45,911 nt of DNA from an uncultured Porphyromonadaceae bacterium. GTDB lineage: Bacteria > Bacteroidota > Bacteroidia > Bacteroidales > Muribaculaceae. Shown here one piece after another: positions 27,605 through 35,820 of this stretch (the first letter of the stretch is position 1; each line of letters starts with the position of its first letter). Made by a program: the position numbers and the translations under genes. The DNA lies in assembly GCA_947175295.1 (NCBI GenBank), contig CAMWMK010000020.1:1-45911 (forward strand), in the 5' to 3' direction. Below the pieces are notes generated by a model. The model was not told where the DNA came from. It saw nothing but the letters and a program-made list of their open reading frames with translations, and did no database searches.

Positions 27605-28336
27605 ATGAAACGTATCTTAACAATTATGATGATGGTTTTCTTAGCAGTCATCGCGATCAACGCCCGCACATTCGTGTTGTGCTTGGGAGTATCAAACTAT
27701 CAGGACAGTGAACTTAACTTATCTCAGACCACAAAAGATGCCAAGCAGTTTAAAGCTGTAATGGGAAACCATACCGGAGACATCTCGATTCTTACCAGCA
27801 GCTATGCCAACAAAGCCAATATCCTTGAAAAACTGAAGGCTCTTTGTAATCGTGCTCAGAAAGGAGATAAGATTGTATTATTCTTCAGCGGCCATGGCTA
27901 TCCTGGCGGTATATTGGCTTACGATAAAACCATTACATATCAGGAAATCAATGATATGCTGGTGAGATCCGAGGCCTCTGCCAAGATTTGTTTTGTCGAT
28001 GCATGTCATGCCGGGAGCGTCAGTCAGGTAAGGGATCAGTCAAAGACTTATAAGGCACCGACTACAGGCAATATCATCTACATGATGTCAAGCCGTGCTG
28101 ACGAATATTCAGCCGAACATCCATGGATGGGACATGGATTCTTCACCCAGTCTCTATTAAAGGGATTGAGGGGTAAAGCGGACGCTAACGGAGACAGAAA
28201 ACTGACAATAATGGAACTGTTCAACTACGTCTACAACGACGTTCAGCAGACAACATCCAAAATGAAGACGAGTCAACATCCTCAACTTATTGGAGTCAAA
28301 GAAATGGCTGAAACAGTAATCGCAGAATGGAAATAA
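27605..28336 (+). CDS. Exported caspase-family (peptidase C14) protease
   Basis: The 243-residue protein has a signal peptide (MKRILTIMMMVFLAVIAINARTF cut near residue 20), so the protease should act in the periplasm or outside. The caspase p20 fold is clear: VLCLGVSNYQD start, catalytic H97 in VLFFSGHGYPGG and C134 in ICFVDACHAGS, followed by MMSSRADEYSAEHPWMGHGFFTQSLLKGL and a helical end. This is the metacaspase/para-caspase type without a death domain. Most bacterial caspases in defence loci are cytosolic, so export is unusual. Substrate is unknown; the neighbouring acidic proteins are candidates. Confidence 0.92.
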   Translation: MKRILTIMMMVFLAVIAINARTFVLCLGVSNYQDSELNLSQTTKDAKQFKAVMGNHTGDISILTSSYANKANILEKLKALCNRAQKGDKIVLFFSGHGYPGGILAYDKTITYQEINDMLVRSEASAKICFVDACHAGSVSQVRDQSKTYKAPTTGNIIYMMSSRADEYSAEHPWMGHGFFTQSLLKGLRGKADANGDRKLTIMELFNYVYNDVQQTTSKMKTSQHPQLIGVKEMAETVIAEWK

Positions 28337-28422
28337 CACCAATAGAGACCACTGGCTAATCATCCGAAACAAGGACTTTCATCATCTAACCCCTATAGTC
28401 TCAAATCGTATCCCGTAAAATA

Positions 28423-28454
28423 CTTGGGATATGCAATTCAAGATATTAATTTTG
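28423..28454 (+). promoter_or_regulatory. Internal promoter before the first acidic protein
   Basis: CTTG at 28423-28426 and TAATTTTG at 28447-28454 are 20 bp apart and fit the -33 and -7 elements. The predicted start near 28462 is about 20 nt before ATG 28484, and the 87 bp gap after the caspase stop makes an independent transcript likely. Confidence 0.55.
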
Positions 28455-28483
28455 CGAAAGAAAACCATTCAACCGAAACACTT

Positions 28484-29260
28484 ATGGGTACAGTAAGATT
28501 CAACAACACAACTGGAAACGGCACTCAGAAAACGTGGACGCGTGCAAGCATAGCCGCTGCCGTTGCAGCCGGAGCAATAACCACCGAAGCCGCTAATCTT
28601 CTCTATAGCCAATTGGCTTCAGATAGTTATCCCGACCCTGCGCCTGAGCCTGTCCCGGATCCTGAGCCTATAGTGGAATCAGTGCCAACACCGAATCCGG
28701 CTCCGGACACCGATCCCACGCCTGCTCCAGAACCGGTACAAACACATCAAACCCCACATACCGAGCAACCGGAACGCATGTCTACTCCTGAACCCACTCC
28801 TCAACCGGAACCGGACCCTGTTCCTGAACCTATACCGGATCCAGAGCCATTTCCCGAACCGAATCCTGAGCCGGATCCTTACACCGGAGAATGGGTAGAT
28901 GTAGTGGATGTCATCGTGACGGAGATCGACCCTCTTGACATAGATATGGAGGACATCTTCTTTGTCGAAGACATTGGCGTCATCTATACAGAGGATGGCT
29001 CTGAACTGAATGTGGCTGTTATCAGTGATGGACTTGGAACCACTAACATGTTTATCGATGTGGATGGCGATCAGGTCTATGATTTAGTAGCCACTGAAGA
29101 CGGCGAAATAGATCAGATTCCTATTGATCTTGATGTCAGCGACATGGAATTAATCTACGCGCAACAACACAGCTACGACGGCTATATCGAGCCAAATGAC
29201 TTTGACATAGCGATGAATGAGGAAAACAGCGATATCCAAAGTGATATATCATTATCTTGA
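28484..29260 (+). CDS. Acidic proline-rich protein A, unknown function
   Basis: I start at ATG 28484 ([18 protein letters not shown]), because the open frame upstream contains the promoter. The 258-residue product has a short N-terminal module with an alanine-rich helix ([19 protein letters not shown]), a long Pro/Glu/Asp linker made of PEPxPDP-like repeats (about residues 50-135), and a strongly acidic C-terminal part ending [10 protein letters not shown]. No signal peptide or enzyme motif is seen. It shares its start (MGT.xFN) and end (DIQxD) with the protein two genes downstream. It may be a scaffold or a protease/kinase substrate; I do not recognise a family. Confidence 0.7.
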   Translation: MGTVRFNNTTGNGTQKTWTRASIAAAVAAGAITTEAANLLYSQLASDSYPDPAPEPVPDPEPIVESVPTPNPAPDTDPTPAPEPVQTHQTPHTEQPERMSTPEPTPQPEPDPVPEPIPDPEPFPEPNPEPDPYTGEWVDVVDVIVTEIDPLDIDMEDIFFVEDIGVIYTEDGSELNVAVISDGLGTTNMFIDVDGDQVYDLVATEDGEIDQIPIDLDVSDMELIYAQQHSYDGYIEPNDFDIAMNEENSDIQSDISLS

Positions 29261-29275
29261 TAAAACAGGTTAGTC

Positions 29276-29422
29276 ATGGAAAACAAGACAAGACGTTTGG
29301 TGGTTTGCGATCAATGCGGAGTGAAGTATGCCTTCACTGTTCCTCAGAAAGATGGAGCCTATATGATAGAATGTCCGCGCTGCCACAAGGAGATAAAATT
29401 CAAAGTCATCAACAGTAAATAA
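29276..29422 (+). CDS. Small zinc-ribbon protein, 48 aa
   Basis: A short frame from ATG 29276 to TAA 29420-29422 reads MENKTRRLVVCDQCGVKYAF and continues with two further strands. Two CxxC pairs, C11-C14 region (CDQC) and CPRC near residue 34, form a zinc knuckle like those in the FHA protein at 30085. It sits between the two acidic genes with short gaps (15 and 14 bp), so it is likely translated. It may be a stand-alone version of the zinc-ribbon modules of that FHA protein. Confidence 0.75.
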   Translation: MENKTRRLVVCDQCGVKYAFTVPQKDGAYMIECPRCHKEIKFKVINSK

Positions 29423-29436
29423 AAGACTATACACTT

Positions 29437-30081
29437 ATGGGCACTATACCTTTTAATGCTGATGCGACCCTCAATGAAGGCACTCAGGATAAGAAAAAAT
29501 TCGAAATCAACGATAAGGCGAAAGCTGCCATGGCAGCCGGAGGTGTCGGTGTTGCCGCTGGCGCCGGAGTGAAAGCTGCTGTGGATGCCTTGAACAATGA
29601 AACAGATGAGGATTCCTATTCGGAACCTGAGAAACAAGATATACATGCTGATTCCACAGCTCAGACCGTAACCTTGACCGAATCCACGGAATCCACGGAA
29701 AGCATATCGACAGCTGAAGTCAATCCTGATGAAGTCATGCTTGAAGAACCGGTCTTGGAAACCACGGTTGTAGAACAGGTGGCTGACAATTCCGTATCTA
29801 ATGCAGAAGATTCTGTCTACCATCCATTTGCCAACAATGACGTATTAGAGGATGTAGTGTACGATGGTGTCATGTCTGTGGATGATCTATATGCGCAAGG
29901 AGATGAGTCTGACATTGAGTTAGATGTCAATCCTGTAGACCTTATCTGTGGTGAACCTGATTATGTAATAGACGAGACTATTGAAACCATCGAAGATATC
30001 AATTATCATCCTGATGATAATTACGCATGGGAATCGGAGGCTAATTATGACACAGATATTCAGACAGACTTAATGGCTTAA
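29437..30081 (+). CDS. Acidic protein B, unknown function, relative of acidic protein A
   Basis: The 214-residue protein begins MGTIPFNADATLNEGTQDKK, then has a Gly/Ala-rich helix (KAAMAAGGVGVAAGAGVKAAV) that resembles a glycine-zipper membrane-active segment, and then about 150 residues rich in Asp, Glu, Ser and Thr. The end reads YDTDIQTDLMA, matching the end of protein A ([10 protein letters not shown]). No signal peptide or known domain is visible. Serine/threonine runs (TVTLTESTESTESISTAE) could be kinase targets (inference). It is followed after 3 bp by the zinc-ribbon/FHA gene. Confidence 0.7.
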   Translation: MGTIPFNADATLNEGTQDKKKFEINDKAKAAMAAGGVGVAAGAGVKAAVDALNNETDEDSYSEPEKQDIHADSTAQTVTLTESTESTESISTAEVNPDEVMLEEPVLETTVVEQVADNSVSNAEDSVYHPFANNDVLEDVVYDGVMSVDDLYAQGDESDIELDVNPVDLICGEPDYVIDETIETIEDINYHPDDNYAWESEANYDTDIQTDLMA

Positions 30082-30084
30082 GCA

Positions 30085-30936
30085 ATGGATGAGGTAAATA
30101 AATTGTCTCTGAGATGCCCTACTTGCGGAAAAGATTTCAAATGTAAGTCTCCCAACGCACCCGGTGACTATTCAGTAGCATGCCCGAATCAGGAATGTAA
30201 GGCCAAGGTGAGTTTCCGTTTCCCGATTGAGGGGAAGTCCCAACAGACAAAAAAGAACACCGAAGTCAGGTTAGGTTTACTCGACGATGGATCCTATCGG
30301 TTCCTCTGTAAAAACGATACATGTCAGAAATCTGTACTCGTTCCGGCCAAAATGGTCAAGTCCGGGCATAACAAAGCGATTTGTCCTAACTGTAAGACGC
30401 CACACGAGTTCGATGTGGAACCAAAGGAATCGGATTTACTCAAGTGTCAGATAGCAGGATGTGGTGGTCTTCTGTTGAAGCCGGATCGTGGCGACGGGAT
30501 ATACAGTTCTGTATGTGATAAATGTAAACAGGAATATTCAATCATCATACAAGGGGACAAAGTTGTCAAAGTCGCCATGAAGACATCTGTCTCTGTAGCT
30601 CCTAAGCGACAGACCCCAATGAAGCTTGTGTCCGGAACATTTATATCGAAGAAGGAATACTCGCTCACAAAGGGTTCTCATTACATAGGCCGACAGGATG
30701 AGCAGAAGGTTTCTGACTTCTCCATCAGGGATAAGTACGCCTCCAGCCGGTCTGTTAGGATAGATGTGAATGAAAACGGAGGTAGAATCGTGTATCGGAT
30801 GACAGTAGAACGGGCCATGAATCCTGTATATCACAATAACAGTGAACTCACTGTAGGTGATATCGTATATCTGACATATGGAGACACCATAAAGCTGGGT
30901 AAAACTCTAATCAAAGTACAAAAAGCAACCTCATGA
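30085..30936 (+). CDS. Multi zinc-ribbon protein with C-terminal FHA domain
   Basis: The 283-residue cytosolic protein contains several CxxC knuckles: CPTC and CPNQEC near the start, CKNDTC, CPNC around residue 100, CQIAGC and CDKC. They form two or three zinc ribbons. The C-terminal 90 residues are an FHA domain (YSLTKGSHYIGRQDEQKVSDFSI, SSRSVRIDVNENGG, ELTVGDIVYLTYGDTIKLGKT). It should recognise phosphothreonine while the ribbons bind protein or nucleic acid. Its stop overlaps the PP2C start by 4 bp (ATGA), so reader and phosphatase are made together. Confidence 0.88.
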   Translation: MDEVNKLSLRCPTCGKDFKCKSPNAPGDYSVACPNQECKAKVSFRFPIEGKSQQTKKNTEVRLGLLDDGSYRFLCKNDTCQKSVLVPAKMVKSGHNKAICPNCKTPHEFDVEPKESDLLKCQIAGCGGLLLKPDRGDGIYSSVCDKCKQEYSIIIQGDKVVKVAMKTSVSVAPKRQTPMKLVSGTFISKKEYSLTKGSHYIGRQDEQKVSDFSIRDKYASSRSVRIDVNENGGRIVYRMTVERAMNPVYHNNSELTVGDIVYLTYGDTIKLGKTLIKVQKATS

Positions 30937-31853
30937 TAATAGAATTAGATTCTGTCTATTCTTTCCATCAATTGGGAGGAAGGGACAATCAGGAAGATTC
31001 AAGATATCCTGATTCAGACACTATCGCTATAGACTGCGCGGCTTTCGCAGTTTGTGATGGTGTTGGTGGTTGTGAGAAAGGAGAGGTAGCCAGCGCCACT
31101 GTCTGCCGCCGCATTGGAAAGCTTGTTGCATCACACAGAAACACTGATCTATTTACCGATCAGGATTTCAGGTATCTACTTACTCAATGTTACAGTGCCT
31201 TGGATGAAGTGTCCGACAAAACGAACCGTGGGATGGGTACTACCCTGACGTTTCTTGCGTTTCATTCCGGCGGAGTACTTGCAGCCCACATAGGCGACAG
31301 CCGAATATATCAGATCAGGCCGAATGAAGGAATAATATACCGGAGTGAAGATCACTCGCTCGTTAATTCTTTGCTAAGGTCAGGCAATATATCTCCGGAT
31401 GAAGTAAGGAATCATCCCAAAGGGAATGTTATCACACGATGCATGAGTGCCACGGAAAAGAATCGGGAGAGGGACGACGCTACGGTGGTAAACCTTCAGG
31501 ATGTCGCTCCCGGAGACTACTTTCTGATGTGTACTGACGGCGTATCCGGAAACACCGATGACGAGGGTTTGATCGATATTTATTCCTCAGACAGGACCGA
31601 TGAGGATAAATATATGTATCTGGCTGAAAGAAGTAAGGACAGCAGTGACAATAACACCGCTATTCAGATACATATCGGGCTCGTGACAATCGATCCTCAG
31701 AGAGATGACGATGAAGAGGAGGAGGAAGGCAGTCACCCATATTTCGGAACCCAAAGGTTACTGAAAAAAGCTGAATCCTCACATGAAATCTCAGCCGTCT
31801 CCCCAAAGCCTCAATCTGTATTCAAATCATTATTTAACCGACTATTCAAATGA
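30933..31853 (+). CDS. PP2C-family Ser/Thr protein phosphatase
   Basis: The 306-residue protein has the full set of PP2C metal-binding motifs: GGRDNQED (D22), FAVCDGVGG (D42, G43), AAHIGDSRIY, MCTDGVSGN (D202) and SSDNNTA (D239, N240). It should remove phosphate from Ser/Thr residues using Mn2+ or Mg2+, countering the island's kinases. After residue 255 comes an acidic stretch (DDDEEEEEGSHPYFG) and a basic tail, possibly an interaction arm. There is no membrane segment. It overlaps genes on both sides by 4 bp, a strong sign of operon coupling. Confidence 0.94.
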   Translation: MIIELDSVYSFHQLGGRDNQEDSRYPDSDTIAIDCAAFAVCDGVGGCEKGEVASATVCRRIGKLVASHRNTDLFTDQDFRYLLTQCYSALDEVSDKTNRGMGTTLTFLAFHSGGVLAAHIGDSRIYQIRPNEGIIYRSEDHSLVNSLLRSGNISPDEVRNHPKGNVITRCMSATEKNRERDDATVVNLQDVAPGDYFLMCTDGVSGNTDDEGLIDIYSSDRTDEDKYMYLAERSKDSSDNNTAIQIHIGLVTIDPQRDDDEEEEEGSHPYFGTQRLLKKAESSHEISAVSPKPQSVFKSLFNRLFK

Positions 31854-33421
31854 AAATAATAATTATAAGTGCATTCCTCATGGGTCTGGGGTCCCTGGCT
31901 GGTTCGGCAAAAGACCCCGTAAATTCCAACGCTAATCCCAATACCGATGCGACGGCAGTTCGCACTCAAGAAATCAGGGACAGTCTGAACGCCATCATGG
32001 ACAAGGCCAAGGCCGGCGACGCATCTGCCATGAACGAGGTTGGAACATGGTACTACAATGGAAAGCATGTCAATCAGGACTATGCTCAGGCTTACGAATG
32101 GTGGAAGAAAGCCTCTCTGAAATCCAACATCAGGGCCATCGCAAATCTTGGAATGTGCTATCAGCTGGGCCGAGGAATCGAACGGGACTCCGTGGATGCC
32201 GTCAGGCTCTATGAGAAATCGATAAAGGAAGGCAACAAGGTTCTGCTGTCCCAAAGAAGTGAGAATGCGGACATGAGCGCATTCGATGCCATGCTTGTCG
32301 GAGATTGCCATGAAGAGGGAATCGGCGTAAAGAAGGATCTTGCAAAGGCAGCTGACTTTTATGCTAAAGCCGCTGCCAAGGGAAGCGTAGACGGAATGCT
32401 TAAGGCAGGACTTTGCTATCTCAATGTGAAGAATCCGGGGAAGGCCATAGGATATTTTGAGAAAGGCGCATCCAAAGGCAATCATGCGTGCGAATATTGG
32501 GCTGGGAAAATGCTTCTCGGAGGTATGGGTATCTCTCCCAACAAGCAACAGGCTGTGGTGTATCTTCTTAAGGCAGCAGAAGCCGGAATGCCTGCTGCTC
32601 AGGCTGAGATGGGAATTCTCTATTCTGAAGGCAACGGAGTGACTAAAAACATTCAGCAATCTGTGGATTGGAACCGAAAGGCAGCTATGCAGGGAAATCC
32701 CAAAGGCATGTGGAATTACGGCAATGCACTGAAAGACGGAAATGGAGTAGAACAGGATTATGATCAAGCTCTGTTCTGGATGGCAGAAGCTGGAAAAGAA
32801 GGCTATCAACGAGCATTCAAGAGGATAATCGCCACTCTTGACTCTATCGGTACAGACCCGTTCGTTAATTACGTACACGGAATGAAACTGTATCTTGTAG
32901 ACGGAAGAATGAAGGAAGCATCCGAGCAGTTCAAGAGAGTCGAGAAGGCCAATATTAATGAAGGTAAGATAATGCAAGCGGTAATACTTGCAAGCAAACG
33001 CAACGAAAAAGGCAATGCCAAGAAAGCCGTCAAGGAACTTGAAAAATTTGCATCTGCCAATTCCGAAGCAGCGTTCTATCTTGCTACTTTGTATGAAACC
33101 GGCAACGGGACTGACACTGATATGTCAAAAGCCATAGAACTCTACCGCAGGTCAGCCGACATGGGATATGGCAAAGCCCAGAGTTATCTCGGCGATATTT
33201 ATTATGAGGGCCGTGGAACAGAGAAAGACTTGCTCTCAGCGGTGGCCATGTATCAAAAGGCACTTGCAAACCGACAGCTAACTCCTAACGGCGCTACCAG
33301 ACTCGCCGAATGTTATGAAAACGGACTTGCGGGGCTACCCCAAGACAAGAAGAGGGCCGAACAGCTCCGAAAAGGTAAATATCAGGATAATGTGAATACG
33401 TTGCTTAAGGGATTGGAATGA
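31850..33421 (+). CDS. Exported Sel1-repeat protein, 523 aa
   Basis: The start MKIIIISAFLMGLGSLAGSAK is a signal peptide, so the protein is periplasmic or secreted. The rest is mainly Sel1-like repeats (about 36 residues each) such as AMNEVGTWYYNGKHVNQDYAQAYEWWKKAS and AQAEMGILYSEGNGVTKNIQQSVDWNRKA. Sel1 arrays are solenoids that bind proteins, for example in stress signalling and as peptidoglycan-hydrolase partners. Start and stop each overlap a neighbour by 4 bp. It is the first of at least six exported repeat proteins in the island. Confidence 0.9.
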   Translation: MKIIIISAFLMGLGSLAGSAKDPVNSNANPNTDATAVRTQEIRDSLNAIMDKAKAGDASAMNEVGTWYYNGKHVNQDYAQAYEWWKKASLKSNIRAIANLGMCYQLGRGIERDSVDAVRLYEKSIKEGNKVLLSQRSENADMSAFDAMLVGDCHEEGIGVKKDLAKAADFYAKAAAKGSVDGMLKAGLCYLNVKNPGKAIGYFEKGASKGNHACEYWAGKMLLGGMGISPNKQQAVVYLLKAAEAGMPAAQAEMGILYSEGNGVTKNIQQSVDWNRKAAMQGNPKGMWNYGNALKDGNGVEQDYDQALFWMAEAGKEGYQRAFKRIIATLDSIGTDPFVNYVHGMKLYLVDGRMKEASEQFKRVEKANINEGKIMQAVILASKRNEKGNAKKAVKELEKFASANSEAAFYLATLYETGNGTDTDMSKAIELYRRSADMGYGKAQSYLGDIYYEGRGTEKDLLSAVAMYQKALANRQLTPNGATRLAECYENGLAGLPQDKKRAEQLRKGKYQDNVNTLLKGLE

Positions 33422-33831
33422 ATATAATCTGTATAAACACGAGAGACGAACTCAATCTGATCGACCTTGACTTAGTGGCCTGCATCAACGCGAACGGCAA
33501 CTACAGCAATGTGATGTATATCGACGGAAACAAACTGATGGTTTCCGTCGGTCTCTCTCAGTTTGAAGCCATCGTAAAGAAAGCGCTTTCCAAACAGGAA
33601 TCCGCCAATACATTCGTTCGTCTTGGCCGAAGCATCATTGTCAACAACCGATATCTGAGCCAGATCAACCTTCTGAAGCAGAAGCTTACATTATCCGACC
33701 GGGGAACTCATGCCTACCAGCTAACTGTACCCAAAGCGATTTTAAAAAGCTATAAGGAACTTATACGCAATTCATATACAGGTAATAGTCAAGGTTGTGA
33801 CAACTCAGTATCAGGACTTACCGAAAATTAA
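33418..33831 (+). CDS. Stand-alone LytTR-type DNA-binding protein
   Basis: The 137-residue protein resembles the LytTR domain: DLVACINANGNYSNVMYIDGNKLMVSVGLSQFE for the first strands and FVRLGRSIIVNNRYLSQI for the conserved core, followed by KLTLSDRG and a basic end. There is no receiver domain, so its signal must come another way, perhaps from phosphorylation by the kinase 8 bp downstream. LytTR proteins bind paired short repeats. The start overlaps the Sel1 stop as ATGA. It is the only recognisable transcription factor in the island. Confidence 0.85.
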   Translation: MNIICINTRDELNLIDLDLVACINANGNYSNVMYIDGNKLMVSVGLSQFEAIVKKALSKQESANTFVRLGRSIIVNNRYLSQINLLKQKLTLSDRGTHAYQLTVPKAILKSYKELIRNSYTGNSQGCDNSVSGLTEN

Positions 33832-33839
33832 ATAAAATC

Positions 33840-35801
33840 ATGGACGAGACTATGGCGTTGCAGCCGGGAGTCAGGCTACAGAGCAAAGACCGAACATATG
33901 AGATAGACAAGGTATTGGGAGCCGGATCATTCGGCATAACATACCTTGCCACTGCAACTGTCCCAATCGGAAATATTTCGACTACCATCAAATTCGCCAT
34001 TAAGGAGTATTTCCTTTCTGATTCATGCTACCGTGGAGACGACGGTATCACTGTATACGCTTTACCGAAAGATAAATCAACCGTGGCAAGCAGTCGGATT
34101 GATTTTATCAATGAGGCTAACAGACTAAAGAAAATATGTCATAAGTCACGAAATATTGTAAGCGTCAACGAGACTTTCGAAGCAAACGGAACTGCATACT
34201 ATGTCATGGAGTATCTCGATGGCGGAAATCCGACAAAATGCACTGAGGATGAGGCGATATCAATCGTGCAGCAGATTGCAGATGCCCTTGAGATAATCCA
34301 TCAGGACGGCATAATCCATATGGATCTCCGCCCGGACAACATTGTGATGAAAACTACCGAGAAGAACGGCACATATCCTGTGCTCATCGATTTCGGCATA
34401 TCCTTGTATTTCGACTCCAAGGGTAAATCAGAAACCACCCTCACCATCAAGGGAGCTTCTCCCGGATATGCTCCACCGGAGCAGGTTTCAAGGAAATGTA
34501 AATTTTCTCCCCAGTATGACATCTATGCTTTGGGCGCAGTGCTGTTCTATCTTTGTACAGGAAAAACTCCTCCTAAAGGCAGTGACATCTCTCAGGATCA
34601 AACTCAACTGAGGGAAGTTCTCGATGGCCGTGTTTCCACTAATATAGAGACAGCTATCCTTAACGCCATGCTTCCGGACGCTCAATACAGGACTCTAAGC
34701 ATTCAGAAATTCCGCGATGACCTTATGGGAATCGTCTTCCAGCCAAAATTGGAAGTCATGGAAACCCTGATTGACTTTACCAAAGAAAAATCGGAACAGA
34801 CTGTAGAAGTAGATACAAACATCGACTGGACTGTATATGCAGACGGCGATTGGTGTAGCGTATCAAAAACAGATGACTCTATATCGATCTCAGTTTCAAA
34901 GAATCATGATGGAAGTCCCAGAAGTTGCAATGTCTTTGTAAATGGATTGACTGAAAACGTATCACGTCTGATAAATGTCAGACAGGCAGGGACAGGTACA
35001 GTCATATTCCGTGATGAAGATAGCTGGTGGGACATTAATAGCAGGAAAGTGTATGCTGCTGTGTCCGTATTGGCTATCATCGGGTGTATTTACGGATTAT
35101 ACGTGTGGGTAAAGCCAACCTTATCATCAGCTACAGACTCCATTGCTGATGCCACTCCCACCTCTTCGAGCGACACTATAGATAGCCAAGAGCATGACAT
35201 AAATATTGACCGAGATACTGTCAAAAGTGATCCTGACAAGCAGGTTATAACCCCTACCCCGGACAACCATAATGAAGAAAAAGAACCCGAAAAGCATGAC
35301 ATACCTGTTGAAGAGACCAACGACGCTAAGTTCGCAAGGGCAAGCAAGACCAATGACAACGCCTTGATGCTTTCATTGGCTCAAGCCGACTATGCCAAGG
35401 CGTATTATCCTGTTGCTCTCAACTATTATAACAAAGGGAATAAGGATCAAGCTAAATCCTGGGCCAATAAGGCTATCGCGGCTAATGTAAACCGCACGCA
35501 AGCTCAAGCATTACTTGATAAGTTAACACCTCCTTCTCCACCGACACCTACAGATGATGAACTGTTCGCAAAAGCAAAAACATTGGAAGATTACAAAGTA
35601 TTGGCCGACAAGGGATATGCTAAGGCTTACGCTCCCTTAGCGGATAAATATTTTTCCAACAAAGACTATGCCAATGCTGATAAATATGTACGTAAAGCCT
35701 ACTCTTCCAATAGCGGACGGCCACAGGCAAAGACTGTCGCTGATAAACTTGAAGTGATTGGATTCTATGATAATGGCGAGAACGGAGGAAAACCACGATA
35801 A
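33840..35801 (+). CDS. Ser/Thr protein kinase 1: kinase, BACON-like domain, membrane helix, Sel1-like tail
   Basis: The 653-residue protein has a Hanks-type kinase domain (about 15-295): P-loop VLGAGSFGITYLA (G27-G32), K55 in FAIKEYF, E92, catalytic loop HMDLRPDN (160-167, with R where most have K), DFG 184-186 and GYAPPE 209-214. Residues about 303-383 resemble a BACON domain (DTNIDWTVYADGDWCSVSK, then SPRSCNVFVNGL, then INVRQAG). A membrane helix lies at about 405-424. The tail outside the membrane has a Ser/Thr/Pro/Asp stretch and short Sel1/TPR-like repeats (DYAKAYYPVALNYYNKGN). The kinase would face the cytosol and its repeats the periplasm, where the exported Sel1 proteins are. Confidence 0.93.
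   Translation: MDETMALQPGVRLQSKDRTYEIDKVLGAGSFGITYLATATVPIGNISTTIKFAIKEYFLSDSCYRGDDGITVYALPKDKSTVASSRIDFINEANRLKKICHKSRNIVSVNETFEANGTAYYVMEYLDGGNPTKCTEDEAISIVQQIADALEIIHQDGIIHMDLRPDNIVMKTTEKNGTYPVLIDFGISLYFDSKGKSETTLTIKGASPGYAPPEQVSRKCKFSPQYDIYALGAVLFYLCTGKTPPKGSDISQDQTQLREVLDGRVSTNIETAILNAMLPDAQYRTLSIQKFRDDLMGIVFQPKLEVMETLIDFTKEKSEQTVEVDTNIDWTVYADGDWCSVSKTDDSISISVSKNHDGSPRSCNVFVNGLTENVSRLINVRQAGTGTVIFRDEDSWWDINSRKVYAAVSVLAIIGCIYGLYVWVKPTLSSATDSIADATPTSSSDTIDSQEHDINIDRDTVKSDPDKQVITPTPDNHNEEKEPEKHDIPVEETNDAKFARASKTNDNALMLSLAQADYAKAYYPVALNYYNKGNKDQAKSWANKAIAANVNRTQAQALLDKLTPPSPPTPTDDELFAKAKTLEDYKVLADKGYAKAYAPLADKYFSNKDYANADKYVRKAYSSNSGRPQAKTVADKLEVIGFYDNGENGGKPR
34221..34534 (+). repeat. 314 bp block identical to 41579-41892
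   Basis: Within the kinase catalytic core the DNA of kinase 1 and kinase 2 is identical for 314 bp with no differences, including third codon positions. Similarity falls off on both sides. This indicates recent gene conversion or duplication. Confidence 0.9.
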
Positions 35802-35820
35802 TTATTAAAAAAAATTATAT

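Noticed and set aside
31811-32977. Minus-strand frame of 388 codons in the island
   Set aside because: Antisense to the Sel1 gene at 31850, which has a signal peptide and clear repeats.
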